The notes under the pieces: generated by a model
Seen by the model: the letters and a program-made list of their open reading frames with translations, nothing else
What the model was told of the DNA's origin: nothing
Databases searched by the model: none
Shown here: in pieces, positions 1 to 8,931 of the stretch
Layout of the letters: each line of letters opens with the position of its first letter
How positions within the stretch are numbered: position 1 is the first letter of the stretch
From: an uncultured Aquimarina sp.
GTDB taxonomy: Bacteria; Bacteroidota; Bacteroidia; Flavobacteriales; Flavobacteriaceae
DNA: 64,000 bases
Direction of reading: 5' to 3'
NCBI RefSeq assembly: GCF_947495315.1
Contig: NZ_CANLYD010000007.1
Span: 186,001 to 250,000, forward strand
Position numbers and translations under genes: made by a program

Positions 1-1088
1 TAGGTTTCATTAATGTAATCTACTTCCATTCTGGCAGAAAAACGGTAATAATTTTCTTTTAATTTTTCCTCTATGAGATCAATAGAATCGTGTTCATCTT
101 CAATCTCACCGAAGAGCTCTTCTACTATATCTTCTACCGTTATAATTCCACTAGTCCCTCCATATTCATCAATAACTACAGCAATACTTTTGTGTTTTTT
201 TGTCAAAAGATTAAGTACATCTTTTACGTACATAGTTTCGGGCACAAAAACCACTGGAAGTAAAATAGATCTTATAGATTTTGGTTTTTTAAACAATTCA
301 AAAGAATGCACATACCCTATTAAATCATCAATAGTTCCATTATATACTAATACTTTAGATAAACCCGTATCAATAAAAAGTTGACTTACTTCTTCCAAGG
401 ATTGAGATTTTTCGATTGCAATAATCTCAGTACGCGGAATCATAACCTCACGAGATTTCACATCCGAAAAATCAAGTGCATTCTGAAAAATCTGAATCTC
501 ACTATCGATTTCATCATGTTCCTCAACAGTTTCCATTTGCTCATTAATATAATCCCCAAGTTCAGTTTTCGTAAATGCTAACTGAACCTCATCTCCATCT
601 GTTTTAAGGAATTTCTTTAGCACAAAATCAGATATCCGAATAACAAAAAATGAAATAGGCCAAAAAATAACGTAAAAAATATAGGCAGGAAATGAAAAAA
701 ATTTCAGCAGTGTGTTTGCATAAATTTGGAAAAACACCTTAGGAAGAAACTCTGCAGTAAGCAATATCACCAAGGTAGAAATTATTGTTTGCAGCAATAA
801 GTTAACACTTCCGGCCATATCTGGATAATAACCCTCAATAAAACCCATTAAAAGTTCACCCATATAAAACCCATAAACCACCAAAGCAATATTATTACCC
901 ACTAACATAGTAGCAATAAATTTTGAAGGTTTTTTAGTTAACCGGGATAGGATACCTGAAAGAAATCCATCTTGTTTTTTTTCTATTTCGATATGGATTT
1001 TATTGGAAGATATGTAAGCAATCTCCATCCCAGAAAAAAAAGCGGAGAGAATAACAGAAAGTACAATTACAATAATTTGTAGTTCCAT
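1..1088 (-). CDS. CNNM/CBS-domain membrane protein (hemolysin/CorC family), 3' end off window
   Basis: The reading frame starts at the ATG at 1086-1088 and stays open to the left edge, so 362 codons are visible and the C-terminus is missing. The first ~190 residues are a CNNM-type membrane domain that starts MELQIIVIVLSVILSAFFSG and has further hydrophobic stretches. Two CBS repeats follow; the stretches RSREVMIPRTEI-like (actual KSREVMIPRTEI) and VVIDEYGGTSGIVTVEDIVE are diagnostic of the CorC/HlyC/YfjD family. Family members are implicated in divalent cation (Mg/Co) export, and the Bacteroidota paralogue GldE is linked to gliding motility. I cannot decide between a general transporter and GldE. 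The start codon overlaps the stop of the upstream small membrane protein gene (TAATG), so it is the last visible gene of the coaX operon. Confidence 0.85.
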   Translation of the reverse strand, partial: MELQIIVIVLSVILSAFFSGMEIAYISSNKIHIEIEKKQDGFLSGILSRLTKKPSKFIATMLVGNNIALVVYGFYMGELLMGFIEGYYPDMAGSVNLLLQTIISTLVILLTAEFLPKVFFQIYANTLLKFFSFPAYIFYVIFWPISFFVIRISDFVLKKFLKTDGDEVQLAFTKTELGDYINEQMETVEEHDEIDSEIQIFQNALDFSDVKSREVMIPRTEIIAIEKSQSLEEVSQLFIDTGLSKVLVYNGTIDDLIGYVHSFELFKKPKSIRSILLPVVFVPETMYVKDVLNLLTKKHKSIAVVIDEYGGTSGIITVEDIVEELFGEIEDEHDSIDLIEEKLKENYYRFSARMEVDYINET

Positions 1089-1285
1089 TAATTATCCTTG
1101 TTATTGGCATCGAATCTTTTCCGGAAATTCCTTTTGAAGAAATACATAAAAACTGCTACTCCTGCAAAACATAAGTATAAAATACTTCTACTACCTTCCT
1201 TACCCCACTCCTCATAAGCCTGATATAAGAAAAAACACATAATCGCCAGGTAGGCAAGTTCAAAAAATCTAAAAATTTTCATCAT
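1088..1285 (-). CDS. Small two-helix membrane protein in lptC operon
   Basis: A 65-residue protein with two hydrophobic segments (about residues 5-22 and 35-50) and a basic C-terminal tail (KRNFRKRF), suggesting an inner membrane protein with its tail in the cytoplasm. I do not recognise a named domain. It lies 6 bp downstream of lptC, and its stop overlaps the start of the CNNM/CBS gene by one base, so it is almost certainly translated as part of the operon. A start at the second Met is equally possible. Function is unknown; position suggests a role connected with envelope assembly or with the CNNM protein. Confidence 0.75.
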   Translation of the reverse strand: MMKIFRFFELAYLAIMCFFLYQAYEEWGKEGSRSILYLCFAGVAVFMYFFKRNFRKRFDANNKDN

Positions 1286-1291
1286 ATAAAA

Positions 1292-1849
1292 TTATTCCTC
1301 GATGAACATTATTCCTTCATTGACCCGAGAATTCAATATAGTAAAATCTTGATTAGCATCAAAACCATCTGCTTCGTTAACAGTACCATCAGGAAGAATA
1401 CTTTTATAAGGCTGATCCGTAAATACCCAGTTTATACTCTGATCCCAGTAAAGTTGACGTGCTATAAGATGAGTACTATCTGCTGTCTTTATATCCACAT
1501 TTCCTCTCATATCGATAAGCCCTGTTACTTTATAATAAATAGCATAGTCTGATTTAACTACACTAATCTTACCATCTTTATCAATGATATCCAGAATAAT
1601 ACCTTCAGGAAATTCTTGATACCCAAAATTTTTATTAGTATAATCCTTTACTAAGGGTGTTTTAAGAATCGCAGTAAGTCTACCAGAGTCGGTATATTTT
1701 AGGTTCAGCTCGTAACCTTCAGCCATTGGAGCATCTTCTGTTATAAGGTAGTTATTAGTTTTTGATGTATTTGATTGACATGAAAAAAACAATGTCACAG
1801 CAAATGCTGTGACAAAGTTTAATAGTATATATAAATTCTTTTTTTGCAT
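1292..1849 (-). CDS. lptC: LptC-like LPS export lipoprotein
   Basis: A 185-residue protein with a lipoprotein signal peptide (TLFFSC lipobox). The rest is beta-strand-rich and matches the LptC/OstA jellyroll pattern; segments such as YAIYYKVTGLIDMRGNVDI and LYWDQSINWVFTD are typical of Bacteroidota LptC. LptC bridges LptBFG in the inner membrane to the periplasmic LptA bridge during lipopolysaccharide export. In Bacteroidota it is commonly annotated as a lipoprotein rather than a membrane-anchored protein. Its ATG overlaps the stop of the TPR gene (TAATG), indicating translational coupling. The family call rests on the overall pattern and operon context, not on a catalytic motif. Confidence 0.8.
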   Translation of the reverse strand: MQKKNLYILLNFVTAFAVTLFFSCQSNTSKTNNYLITEDAPMAEGYELNLKYTDSGRLTAILKTPLVKDYTNKNFGYQEFPEGIILDIIDKDGKISVVKSDYAIYYKVTGLIDMRGNVDIKTADSTHLIARQLYWDQSINWVFTDQPYKSILPDGTVNEADGFDANQDFTILNSRVNEGIMFIEE

Positions 1850-3219
1850 TATAGCTTCGGTACTTTTACCGTTTCACCGATCCAACATCCGATTTTCACT
1901 GAAGTAATTCCAGGGTTATTAAAGATATCTGTTTTAGAAGGTGCTTTTGCTTTATAATTAGCAGCAGTTGCAGCAGCAGTCTTTTTAAGACTTGGATCTA
2001 CCTTACCAGCTTTTCGTGCATATCGCTCTGCCAACCAATATACTGCTCTTTTACTAAACACATCAGTTCCACAACTATTAGCGCTTTTAGCAATCATTGC
2101 TGCTATTCTAAGATATGCAGTTCCATACGATGGCTTATTCGCTAATGCTTTCTTATAGTAAGATCTAGCTTTACTATAATTACCTTGTTTTTTCACTACT
2201 TCTCCAATTCTAAAGTACACTTTAGCTTTATCACTAGCTTTTGTTTCTAACTGTGCCGATTGGTTAAAATATTCTAAGGCTTTAGATGTTTTCTTATCCT
2301 TAAGCGCTAATATTCCTAAATAGTAAGCCGATTTTGCTGATGGATCTGCCTTATGTAACGCCTCTACTAACTTAAAGAACAAAGGATCATCAGTACACTC
2401 TTTTGCAGACATTCTACCTGCCGCGCCTTTTAACCAATTAATGTCATTCTTTTTACCTTCGAACTGACCATTATAAAGAGGTATTAAGTTTTTACAATCT
2501 GCCAATTCACCTAGCTTTTGATTGATTCCACCTTTTACTTTACTATAAGCTCTTAAGTTTATACCTGCATTTTTTAGGTTTCTTTTTTCTTTAGAACTCA
2601 AAGCAGCTCCTGATTCTTCTTTTTCAGAAAGTGTAGCAATTGTTTTTGCTTTTTTACTCTCTTCTTCTTCGATCTTTTCTGTGATATCGTCATATAAATC
2701 GAAAACATCCTGAAGCTCTTTCTTACCTGCTGCTTGTAAATCAACTAACAGAGAAAAATATGTATACAATTTCTTAGGACGCTTAAAGTTACTTTTGTCG
2801 TCTATATATGCTTTATGAAATTCTGCAAATTGAGTCTCTGCATTTCCTATCTTGTTATCATACATAATCTGACCTATATCAGAATACATGTCTCCTACTT
2901 TAGTTTTAGCAGGAAAATACTGGTAACGTTCTTTCCATAAAGAAATCAACTCATTTGCAAGAGTTGCTTTTTCTGCCCCAGTTGCTTTTTTATATTTACT
3001 TTCTAGTAATTTTTTTCCAAACTGAAAAGTTGCAACACTGTGCGTCGGACATTCTTTTCTTACTTTCCATAAAGGCTCTTCTGCTGCCTCGTAATTTTTT
3101 ACTTTAGCATGCTCATAGGCTATTGAAGCCGTAGTAGCGCAGTCAGTAGCCTGAGCACTAACACTTGTAGCGCTTAAAACTAATCCTGCTGCTATTGTAT
3201 ATAAAACTTTAGTATTCAT
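1849..3219 (-). CDS. Secreted TPR-repeat protein
   Basis: A 456-residue protein with a clear N-terminal signal peptide ending near VSAQA. Tetratricopeptide-like helices are visible at about residues 295-400, for example YYLGILALKDKKTSKALEYF and VYFRIGEVVKKQGNYSKARS. The middle is a lysine/glutamate-rich helical region. Such periplasmic TPR proteins act as scaffolds in envelope assembly; no enzymatic motif is seen. It sits between an outer membrane barrel gene (16 bp upstream) and lptC, an arrangement I associate with Flavobacteriia, so a role in outer membrane biogenesis is a reasonable inference. The partner is unknown. Confidence 0.8.
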   Translation of the reverse strand: MNTKVLYTIAAGLVLSATSVSAQATDCATTASIAYEHAKVKNYEAAEEPLWKVRKECPTHSVATFQFGKKLLESKYKKATGAEKATLANELISLWKERYQYFPAKTKVGDMYSDIGQIMYDNKIGNAETQFAEFHKAYIDDKSNFKRPKKLYTYFSLLVDLQAAGKKELQDVFDLYDDITEKIEEEESKKAKTIATLSEKEESGAALSSKEKRNLKNAGINLRAYSKVKGGINQKLGELADCKNLIPLYNGQFEGKKNDINWLKGAAGRMSAKECTDDPLFFKLVEALHKADPSAKSAYYLGILALKDKKTSKALEYFNQSAQLETKASDKAKVYFRIGEVVKKQGNYSKARSYYKKALANKPSYGTAYLRIAAMIAKSANSCGTDVFSKRAVYWLAERYARKAGKVDPSLKKTAAATAANYKAKAPSKTDIFNNPGITSVKIGCWIGETVKVPKL

Positions 3220-3235
3220 AGCTGTATAATTGTAG

Positions 3236-4480
3236 TTAATTAAATTTCACTTTTCTAAACCATCTATCGTTTAAAGATAGGCCTAATGATATATTAAAAA
3301 ATTCTTCTTTTACTAAACCAGCATCTGTTGTTCCTCTTGTACCGAACTCAAAACCTACATTAGCATTAGAAAATAATCTGCCGACTGGTAACCCTACTCC
3401 AAAAGATATGCCAAACTCATTAATCGTCTGCCCATTGATATTTAAACCTGTCTCTTCATACCTTACTCCTCCTCTATATACAATCCTATTAAGGTAACTA
3501 GTAAGAGAATTGTATTTAGGGATGTAATAACCTCCTAATTTTACTTTTGACGCATTCTCAAATACTGCATTATCTGCGGCAAATGATCTATTCTCAAAAC
3601 TACTTGCATTAAGATAGATATACTCTGCTCCAATAAACCATTTTTTTGGCTCTCCAATTCCAGCTCCAACTTTTAACTCAGCCGGAAGGTCTAATTTCTG
3701 ATCTTCAGTATCTGCTTCTGTCCTATTATTAACGATTTCTGCTCCATTCGCTAATATAGTTACCGTAGCTAATTCTACAGAATTTTCAGAATTTAAATTA
3801 AATGAAGGAGTTGATACAATCGATGTAGTCAACTTCAGTTTTTCTGAAATCATTCTATTATATGCAATACCAAAAGACAGATTAATACCTGATAGATCAG
3901 AATTATCAATTCTTCTACTTTCAAATTCAAAGTCGGTTCGTTTAATAGACTTGTTCTCTATATTACCAAAGTTATAATTAATATCCAAACCTACACTTAA
4001 ATTCTCGTTAACTTTGAACCCTGCTGCAACGAATACTCTATTCAACCCACCAGTTCCAAAGAACTGATTTTCAGAACCATCGCTATTAAAAGAGTTTGTC
4101 TGATATCCAACAGAACTGATTGGAATAACTCCAAAACCAAAACCAAATTTACCTGCTGGGATACCAATAGCTAAGTAATCCAAAGATGCATTATCTTTAT
4201 AAGAATCATCTCCTGCTGCATTGTCAAGATTCAATCCATTATAATTAGCACCTAGTGTATAGGTCGTTAATGCTAATTCTCCATAAGATGCGGGGTTTTG
4301 AAGATTTAAGTGAATACTATCCGTAAGTATACCCAATCCCCCCATCGACCTATTTTCTACTGTTCCTTTAAACTTCTGCAATCCTATTCCAAAAAAAGAA
4401 TAGGGTGAAGAGGTGCCTTCCTGAGCATACGATACGCTGGTAACTATTACCAGAATTACTACTAAAATCTTCTTTATCAT
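3236..4480 (-). CDS. Outer membrane beta-barrel protein (FadL/porin-like fold)
   Basis: A 414-residue protein with a signal peptide (cleavage after VSYAQ) and alternating hydrophobic/polar strands throughout, rich in Gly, Asn and aromatic residues (GFGFGVIPISSVGYQ, GGYYIPKYNSL, FGISFGVGLPVGRLF). The last strand ends in an aromatic-rich tail (WFRKVKFN). It resembles the flavobacterial outer membrane proteins annotated as OmpP1/FadL-like. The substrate cannot be read from the sequence. Its ATG overlaps the coaX stop by 4 bp, and the secreted TPR gene follows 16 bp later. Confidence 0.75.
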   Translation of the reverse strand: MIKKILVVILVIVTSVSYAQEGTSSPYSFFGIGLQKFKGTVENRSMGGLGILTDSIHLNLQNPASYGELALTTYTLGANYNGLNLDNAAGDDSYKDNASLDYLAIGIPAGKFGFGFGVIPISSVGYQTNSFNSDGSENQFFGTGGLNRVFVAAGFKVNENLSVGLDINYNFGNIENKSIKRTDFEFESRRIDNSDLSGINLSFGIAYNRMISEKLKLTTSIVSTPSFNLNSENSVELATVTILANGAEIVNNRTEADTEDQKLDLPAELKVGAGIGEPKKWFIGAEYIYLNASSFENRSFAADNAVFENASKVKLGGYYIPKYNSLTSYLNRIVYRGGVRYEETGLNINGQTINEFGISFGVGLPVGRLFSNANVGFEFGTRGTTDAGLVKEEFFNISLGLSLNDRWFRKVKFN

Positions 4481-5208
4481 TGACTATTATTAAAAGCTAA
4501 AATGTGATTTAGTCCCTCCAATAAAAAATTAGAGGTGGCAAATATGCTATTTTTTAATCTTTTAGACAAAAAATGTGCATCTCCTCCGGTTAAAATAACT
4601 GTTAAATTGGGGTAAGTGTTGCAATATTCTGCAATTGCTCCTCCAATTTCATACAAAACACCGTTCACAACTCCAGAATGTATGGCTTGATTTGTAGTAT
4701 CTCCAATATGATTTTTTGGAGATTCAGGGTCCAACAATGGTAGTTTTGAAGTAAAACTGTTTAAACTTGTATATCTTAATCTGAGACCAGGCGCTATAGC
4801 TCCACCTAAATATTCTTCCTTTTTATTTTTAAAATCATAAGTGATACACGTTCCTGCATCTATTATTAATGTATCCTTTGTAGGAAACTTAAGTACAGAT
4901 GCAGCTACTAATGCTAATCTATCTACACCCAGTGTTGTTGGAGTAGCATATAAGTTTTTAAAAGGCATCGTCAAGGTATGATCCAAAACTAATATATCAA
5001 ATAAGTCTTTGGCAAAAATCACATCTTCTTCCTTAACATTCGAAACAGAAGATAGTATACTGTGTTTTATTAATGGATAATCATTTTTAACCTTCTGTAT
5101 CACCTTGCGAAAATTTTCTGACTTCAAGGTTTCTTTGTGAATCATTGAAGTCTCTTCAAAAATGCCAATTTTTATAGAGGTATTACCGACATCAATAACC
5201 AGATTCAT
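4477..5208 (-). CDS. coaX: Type III pantothenate kinase
   Basis: Phosphorylates pantothenate, the first step of coenzyme A synthesis, in the cytosol. The 243-residue length is normal for the family. Visible signatures are the N-terminal phosphate loop DVGNTSIKIG (residues 6-15), the GVDRLALVAA segment, the second phosphate loop DAGTCITYD, and GGAIAPGL. Type III enzymes belong to the ASKHA fold and need a monovalent cation. It is the first gene of the minus-strand operon, and its stop overlaps the start of the barrel protein gene. No promoter fits cleanly in the 187 bp between it and the tRNA, although a TACTTTTG box is present there on the minus strand. Confidence 0.95.
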   Translation of the reverse strand: MNLVIDVGNTSIKIGIFEETSMIHKETLKSENFRKVIQKVKNDYPLIKHSILSSVSNVKEEDVIFAKDLFDILVLDHTLTMPFKNLYATPTTLGVDRLALVAASVLKFPTKDTLIIDAGTCITYDFKNKKEEYLGGAIAPGLRLRYTSLNSFTSKLPLLDPESPKNHIGDTTNQAIHSGVVNGVLYEIGGAIAEYCNTYPNLTVILTGGDAHFLSKRLKNSIFATSNFLLEGLNHILAFNNSQ

Positions 5209-5347
5209 CTGTCCTTATTTAGTGTTTTTATAGAAGTAGGTACAATTCGTAATAATAATTTATTATTTACAACATTAAATATTACAGATCGTTACATACT
5301 CTAATTATGAATTTGCAAAAGTACAAAACGATTTTTTTAAATTTTTC

Positions 5348-5379
5348 TTTTGAGGATTAAAAAAAGCGTTATATATTTG
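5348..5379 (+). promoter_or_regulatory. Bacteroidota-type promoter for tRNA-Phe
   Basis: A TTTTG element (5348-5352) and a TATATTTG element (5372-5379) are separated by 19 bp. This matches the Bacteroidota sigma-A consensus TTTG / TAnnTTTG with usual spacing. The -7 box ends 16 bp before the tRNA 5' end, as expected for a stable RNA gene. Confidence 0.75.
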
Positions 5380-5395
5380 CATCCGCTTACAGCAA

Positions 5396-5468
5396 GGTGC
5401 CTTAGCTCAGTTGGTAGAGCAAAGGACTGAAAATCCTTGTGTCCCTGGTTCGATTCCTGGAGGCACCA
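5396..5468 (+). tRNA. tRNA-Phe (GAA)
   Basis: A full cloverleaf can be folded: acceptor GGTGCCT/AGGCACC (5396-5402 with 5461-5467), a D arm containing AGCTCAGTTGGTAGAGC, anticodon stem AAGGA/TCCTT with loop CTGAAAA, and T loop TTCGATT. The anticodon GAA at 5429-5431 reads Phe codons. The discriminator base is A5468; the next bases are CCT, so CCA is not encoded, as is usual in Bacteroidota. It is a single-gene transcription unit with its own promoter and terminator. Confidence 0.97.
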
Positions 5469-5472
5469 CCTT

Positions 5473-5501
5473 AAAAACCCGAACATAAGTTCGGGTTTTT
5501 T
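5473..5501 (+). terminator. Rho-independent terminator of tRNA-Phe
   Basis: An AAAAACCCGAAC / GTTCGGGTTTTT stem with ATAA loop, followed by a T run, starts 5 bp after the tRNA discriminator base. Confidence 0.85.
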
Positions 5502-5600
5502 GTTTTATCTTATTATAACTTCACTTTATATAAGCCAATTCTATACATTATGACTTTTATTTACGAATAAGTTGTTATTTTTACTTTCCAAATACTGCCT

Positions 5601-6515
5601 ATGAAACATTTTAATATGCGCCCTGTTTTTTTATTACTATTTCTTTTTTCTGTTGTAACCTATGCACAAGAAAAATCAGAAGAACAACTTGAAAAACAAT
5701 TAGAAGGAGAACAATCAGAATCAACTTCTAAAGAAAAAACGGAAAAATCGCAATATGAAATGACCAGATGGCAAATGCTAAAATACGATGGTCTTTCTGC
5801 TTTTGGCGGAGTCAAAAACGCCTATACACAGCCTTTTAGATGGAAAGGCAAAGATTGGGCAACATTAGGAGGTATTATCGCAGGTAGTACCATTTTACTT
5901 GTAATTGACGAACGCACTAATGATTATTTCACTAATCAGAGTGAAGGTGTACCTGATATAATAAAAGAAAGTGGTTTCCGTTTTGGAAAACCACTTTTCA
6001 ATTATGGACTAACAACTAGTATTTATGCTTTGGGTTTGATTACAAAAGATGAAAAAATAAGAAAAACAGGAGTTTTACTTATAGCATCAGCAACCGCCGG
6101 AGGAATTCTTCAAACGGTAAGCAAAACACTTGTGGGCAGAGCCAGACCAACTACAGAAGAAGGTAGCTTAAGTTTTCGTTTTAACTCTAGTGAAGCAGGA
6201 TATCATTCTTTTCCTTCTGGACATGCGATCTTATCATTTACTACAGCCTATGCAATTGCTAAACAATTTGACAATCCCTATATAAAAGGAGGAATCTATG
6301 CTGTAGGTCTAATAAGCCCTGTATCTCGTTTATGGAGTGGAGCCCACTGGCTAACTGATGTAGTACTTGGAGTAGCATTAAGTGTAGTTATAGTAGATGG
6401 TATTGATAACTATCTTAACAAGAAAGAACGGTATGTTTATGACAGTAAAAAGTTCAGGATTAAATGGGATCTTAAACTTGGTGCAGGTCAATTAGGTGTG
6501 GTAGGTAGATTTTGA
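5601..6515 (+). CDS. Secreted/membrane PAP2-family phosphatase
   Basis: A 304-residue protein with a signal peptide (VVTYAQ) followed by a charged Glu/Lys-rich linker (residues 24-50) and several membrane helices. All three PAP2 phosphatase motifs are present: K175 to R182-P183 (KTLVGRARP), P205-S-G-H208 (SFPSGHA) and S242-R-L-W-S-G-A-H249...D253. These residues form the phospho-histidine active site of lipid phosphate phosphatases acting on phosphatidate, undecaprenyl diphosphate or lipid A phosphates. The C-terminal ~35 residues look like an amphipathic extension. It is monocistronic, facing away from the tRNA gene. Substrate cannot be told from sequence. Confidence 0.88.
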   Translation: MKHFNMRPVFLLLFLFSVVTYAQEKSEEQLEKQLEGEQSESTSKEKTEKSQYEMTRWQMLKYDGLSAFGGVKNAYTQPFRWKGKDWATLGGIIAGSTILLVIDERTNDYFTNQSEGVPDIIKESGFRFGKPLFNYGLTTSIYALGLITKDEKIRKTGVLLIASATAGGILQTVSKTLVGRARPTTEEGSLSFRFNSSEAGYHSFPSGHAILSFTTAYAIAKQFDNPYIKGGIYAVGLISPVSRLWSGAHWLTDVVLGVALSVVIVDGIDNYLNKKERYVYDSKKFRIKWDLKLGAGQLGVVGRF

Positions 6516-6608
6516 TATAATCAAATTGATCTAATACCATTTCTTTGAGTTTAACGCAATAAACTATTCTTTTACAGTAAATTCAAACGTAACTGGTATA
6601 AACCTTTT

Positions 6609-7514
6609 TTAATCTATTATTGGTAGAAAAACTTCGGCTTTCCATTGCGACGCATTTCCATCTAGCATAGGATCATTATAAAATATTTCTAAAGGTTTTT
6701 TTTCTATAGAAATACCTCTTCTTTTAGCATATTCTATTAACGCAAACCAGGCCTGATCACTATCCCTGTAATTACCATAAAACGTGGCTTTTAAGGCTTT
6801 TTGAGCAGGTGACTTATCATGCTTTATTACAGAACTTATTGGTAATGAATCTTTATACTTTATAGGAAAACCAAAATTAAATTTAATTGCGTCAGTAGAA
6901 GTATCCCATTCCGTTATTTTCACAAAAGGATATCCGTTTTTTTCCACTTCATTGTCTAGTATTTTAGGATAAAGATCAGAATTTAACCTTAACATCATGA
7001 TCGCTTTTTCTATTCGATTAGACTTTGAAGAAGCATATAGATACTCTAAAGGTGGTATTTCAGATATTCCTTCAATTTGAATTTTAAAATTCTTAGCAAA
7101 TTTATTTGCTCCTTTCCCAAAACCTTTTAATTCTTTTTTTAGTGATCTGGTAAACTCAGTTTCTCCAGTAAGTGCTCCTAATCTATTAATGATTGAATGG
7201 TCATTTGATTTGATTCCTACCTTAATTTCTGTTATAGAATCATTGACGCTTTCTAATGTCCAATCTAAATTAATAATCGTGTCCTTTAAAGTAATCCGCT
7301 GGGTCACTTTCTGAAATAATGTTGTATCTATTGTACTAATATTCCTTGCACTTGGATCTGCTCCCCAAGATTCCCAACTAACTATTTGATGATAAACACT
7401 TCCTGGTGAGCCTTTTGATTTAAACGTTATCTGATAATCATATTCTTTTATAAATAAATACCAAATGGACACACAGGATAGTATCCCCAAGATTAAAACT
7501 ACAATTTTCTTCAT
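6609..7514 (-). CDS. SRPBCC/GyrI-like small-molecule-binding protein
   Basis: A 301-residue protein with a single N-terminal membrane anchor or signal (IVVLILGILSCVSIWYLF). The first part (about 25-150) resembles a polyketide-cyclase/SRPBCC-like domain common in proteins of this architecture. The C-terminal part (about 160-300) has the pattern of a GyrI/AraC effector-binding domain (EKKPLEIFYNDPMLDG near the end). No catalytic residues are recognisable. It is the last gene of the susC operon, 1 bp after the haloperoxidase-like gene, so co-expression is likely, but its role there is unknown. It could equally be an unrelated passenger. Confidence 0.7.
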   Translation of the reverse strand: MKKIVVLILGILSCVSIWYLFIKEYDYQITFKSKGSPGSVYHQIVSWESWGADPSARNISTIDTTLFQKVTQRITLKDTIINLDWTLESVNDSITEIKVGIKSNDHSIINRLGALTGETEFTRSLKKELKGFGKGANKFAKNFKIQIEGISEIPPLEYLYASSKSNRIEKAIMMLRLNSDLYPKILDNEVEKNGYPFVKITEWDTSTDAIKFNFGFPIKYKDSLPISSVIKHDKSPAQKALKATFYGNYRDSDQAWFALIEYAKRRGISIEKKPLEIFYNDPMLDGNASQWKAEVFLPIID

Positions 7515-7515
7515 A

Positions 7516-8931
7516 TTAGTTAGAACTTGCTACTCTGGAATTTGAAGTATTCATTTCTAATTTGTGAACCACAAAACTTCCTAATGCACGTCCCTGATCT
7601 AATCCTAAATCTATAGCCGCTCTATAATGGATTCCACCATATAGTCTACTAATTGCTGCTTCATCAGCCGCTTGGTTAAAAGACTTAAAAGAACGAACGG
7701 GAAGACCATATTGTAATTCGGTATCATCATCAAAAGCAAAATTATCTCCAAAGATAGCTGTCAGCACTGTCGAAGCCGCTCCGGAAACCACAGAGTGACC
7801 ACTCGTATATTCAGGAAATGGTGGAGTCTGTAAAACTGGAGTCCAATTTTCATCAATATGTTGATTGATCAAAGTTTCTGGACGAATCAAATTACTTCTG
7901 TATTTCTCATCCCAACAGCTTATAAATGCATCTGCTATCGCGATAGAGGTTTTGGTATAGGCAAAAACGGTTTTCGCAAAATCTGCATTGGTTTTTTTAC
8001 TAGCTATTTTACATATCCCAATCCAATGTGCGCCTGGTGTAATTTTCTTGGTCGCAAACATTAAATGCCCTTTATGTGTTGAAACATATGGATTACAATC
8101 CCAGAATTGTGCGATTTCCAGTTTTTCTGAGTCTTCCCCTTCTTCCTTAATTTTCTGGCCAACTTCATAAGTTTCCATTAATTCTTTATAGAATGGCGTA
8201 TCCTTTTCTAACGAAAAATCAGGATATTTAGCAGGCTTAAACTGCGAGGAGGAGTCTATAATCGATGGTCTAATTTCTTTCCAATGAGGTTCAATACCAT
8301 CCATATAATCTGGTGGAGTTGGTTGCCATCGAGAAGGATCTTCTGTATTTACTGAAAACTTAGGCATTGTTCTAGTCTGAGCATAATTATCTGCAGCATA
8401 CCAATTTTTTATATACTCAGCTACTTCTAATCCATATGCTTTAGAATCATTAAAAGTTACTTCATTTTGTAACTTCCATGCATTATATACGCTATCACGA
8501 TATGCTTCTACACGATCTTCTGAAAAAAGCAATGATTTACCTACTTCAAGATATGCAACTAATGCGGAAAGCTTATAATTAATATTTTTGGTTGTATCAA
8601 CAGTAGGAATAGATTTTAGACCGTGTAATTGATTTGATAAGGTTTTATAGCTATCGTCTTCTTGTCTTATCACTTCGTATGCAGCAATATTGGCATAGTT
8701 ATATATTCTACTAGCTACAGGTGGTGAAAAAATATCATGCACCATAACTTCTGTTATTTTATCCACAGCTTGGTGGTAATCACCAGAGGTGATTTCAATC
8801 TCTTTGACTTCTTTTTGGCAAGCATTTAAAAACAATAGCAAAAAAGTGAATAAAAGTATATTCTTACTCTTAACCAAGATGGGTATTTTGTTTAATTTAT
8901 TGAAGCATTTCATAAATTTCTGCTTTTCCAT
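7516..8931 (-). CDS. Vanadium-dependent haloperoxidase-like lipoprotein (PAP2 superfamily)
   Basis: A 471-residue protein whose lipobox LLLFLNAC puts the lipidated Cys at residue 38. It keeps the vanadate/phosphate-pocket motifs of the superfamily: K343 and R350-P (KYRSNLIRPE), S377-G-H379 (YTSGHS), and S428-R429 with H435 and D441 (SRLYGGIHYRAAID). In true haloperoxidases the same pocket holds vanadate; in relatives it is a phosphatase site, so haloperoxidase or phosphatase activity cannot be decided here. The gene overlaps the end of the upstream FG-GAP gene by 35 bp from the first Met, or 17 bp if Met7 is used. Such proteins recur beside SusCD and FG-GAP proteins in Bacteroidota, which supports a common cell-surface function. 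Confidence 0.85.
   Translation of the reverse strand: MEKQKFMKCFNKLNKIPILVKSKNILLFTFLLLFLNACQKEVKEIEITSGDYHQAVDKITEVMVHDIFSPPVASRIYNYANIAAYEVIRQEDDSYKTLSNQLHGLKSIPTVDTTKNINYKLSALVAYLEVGKSLLFSEDRVEAYRDSVYNAWKLQNEVTFNDSKAYGLEVAEYIKNWYAADNYAQTRTMPKFSVNTEDPSRWQPTPPDYMDGIEPHWKEIRPSIIDSSSQFKPAKYPDFSLEKDTPFYKELMETYEVGQKIKEEGEDSEKLEIAQFWDCNPYVSTHKGHLMFATKKITPGAHWIGICKIASKKTNADFAKTVFAYTKTSIAIADAFISCWDEKYRSNLIRPETLINQHIDENWTPVLQTPPFPEYTSGHSVVSGAASTVLTAIFGDNFAFDDDTELQYGLPVRSFKSFNQAADEAAISRLYGGIHYRAAIDLGLDQGRALGSFVVHKLEMNTSNSRVASSN

Noticed and set aside
5321..5335. Minus-strand TACTTTTG box upstream of coaX
   Set aside because: The -7-like box is good but no TTG element sits at the right distance, so I do not call a promoter.
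6515..6608. Possible terminator between the PAP2 gene and the GyrI-like gene
   Set aside because: Only short pairings (ACCA/TGGT) far apart; no convincing hairpin with T run.
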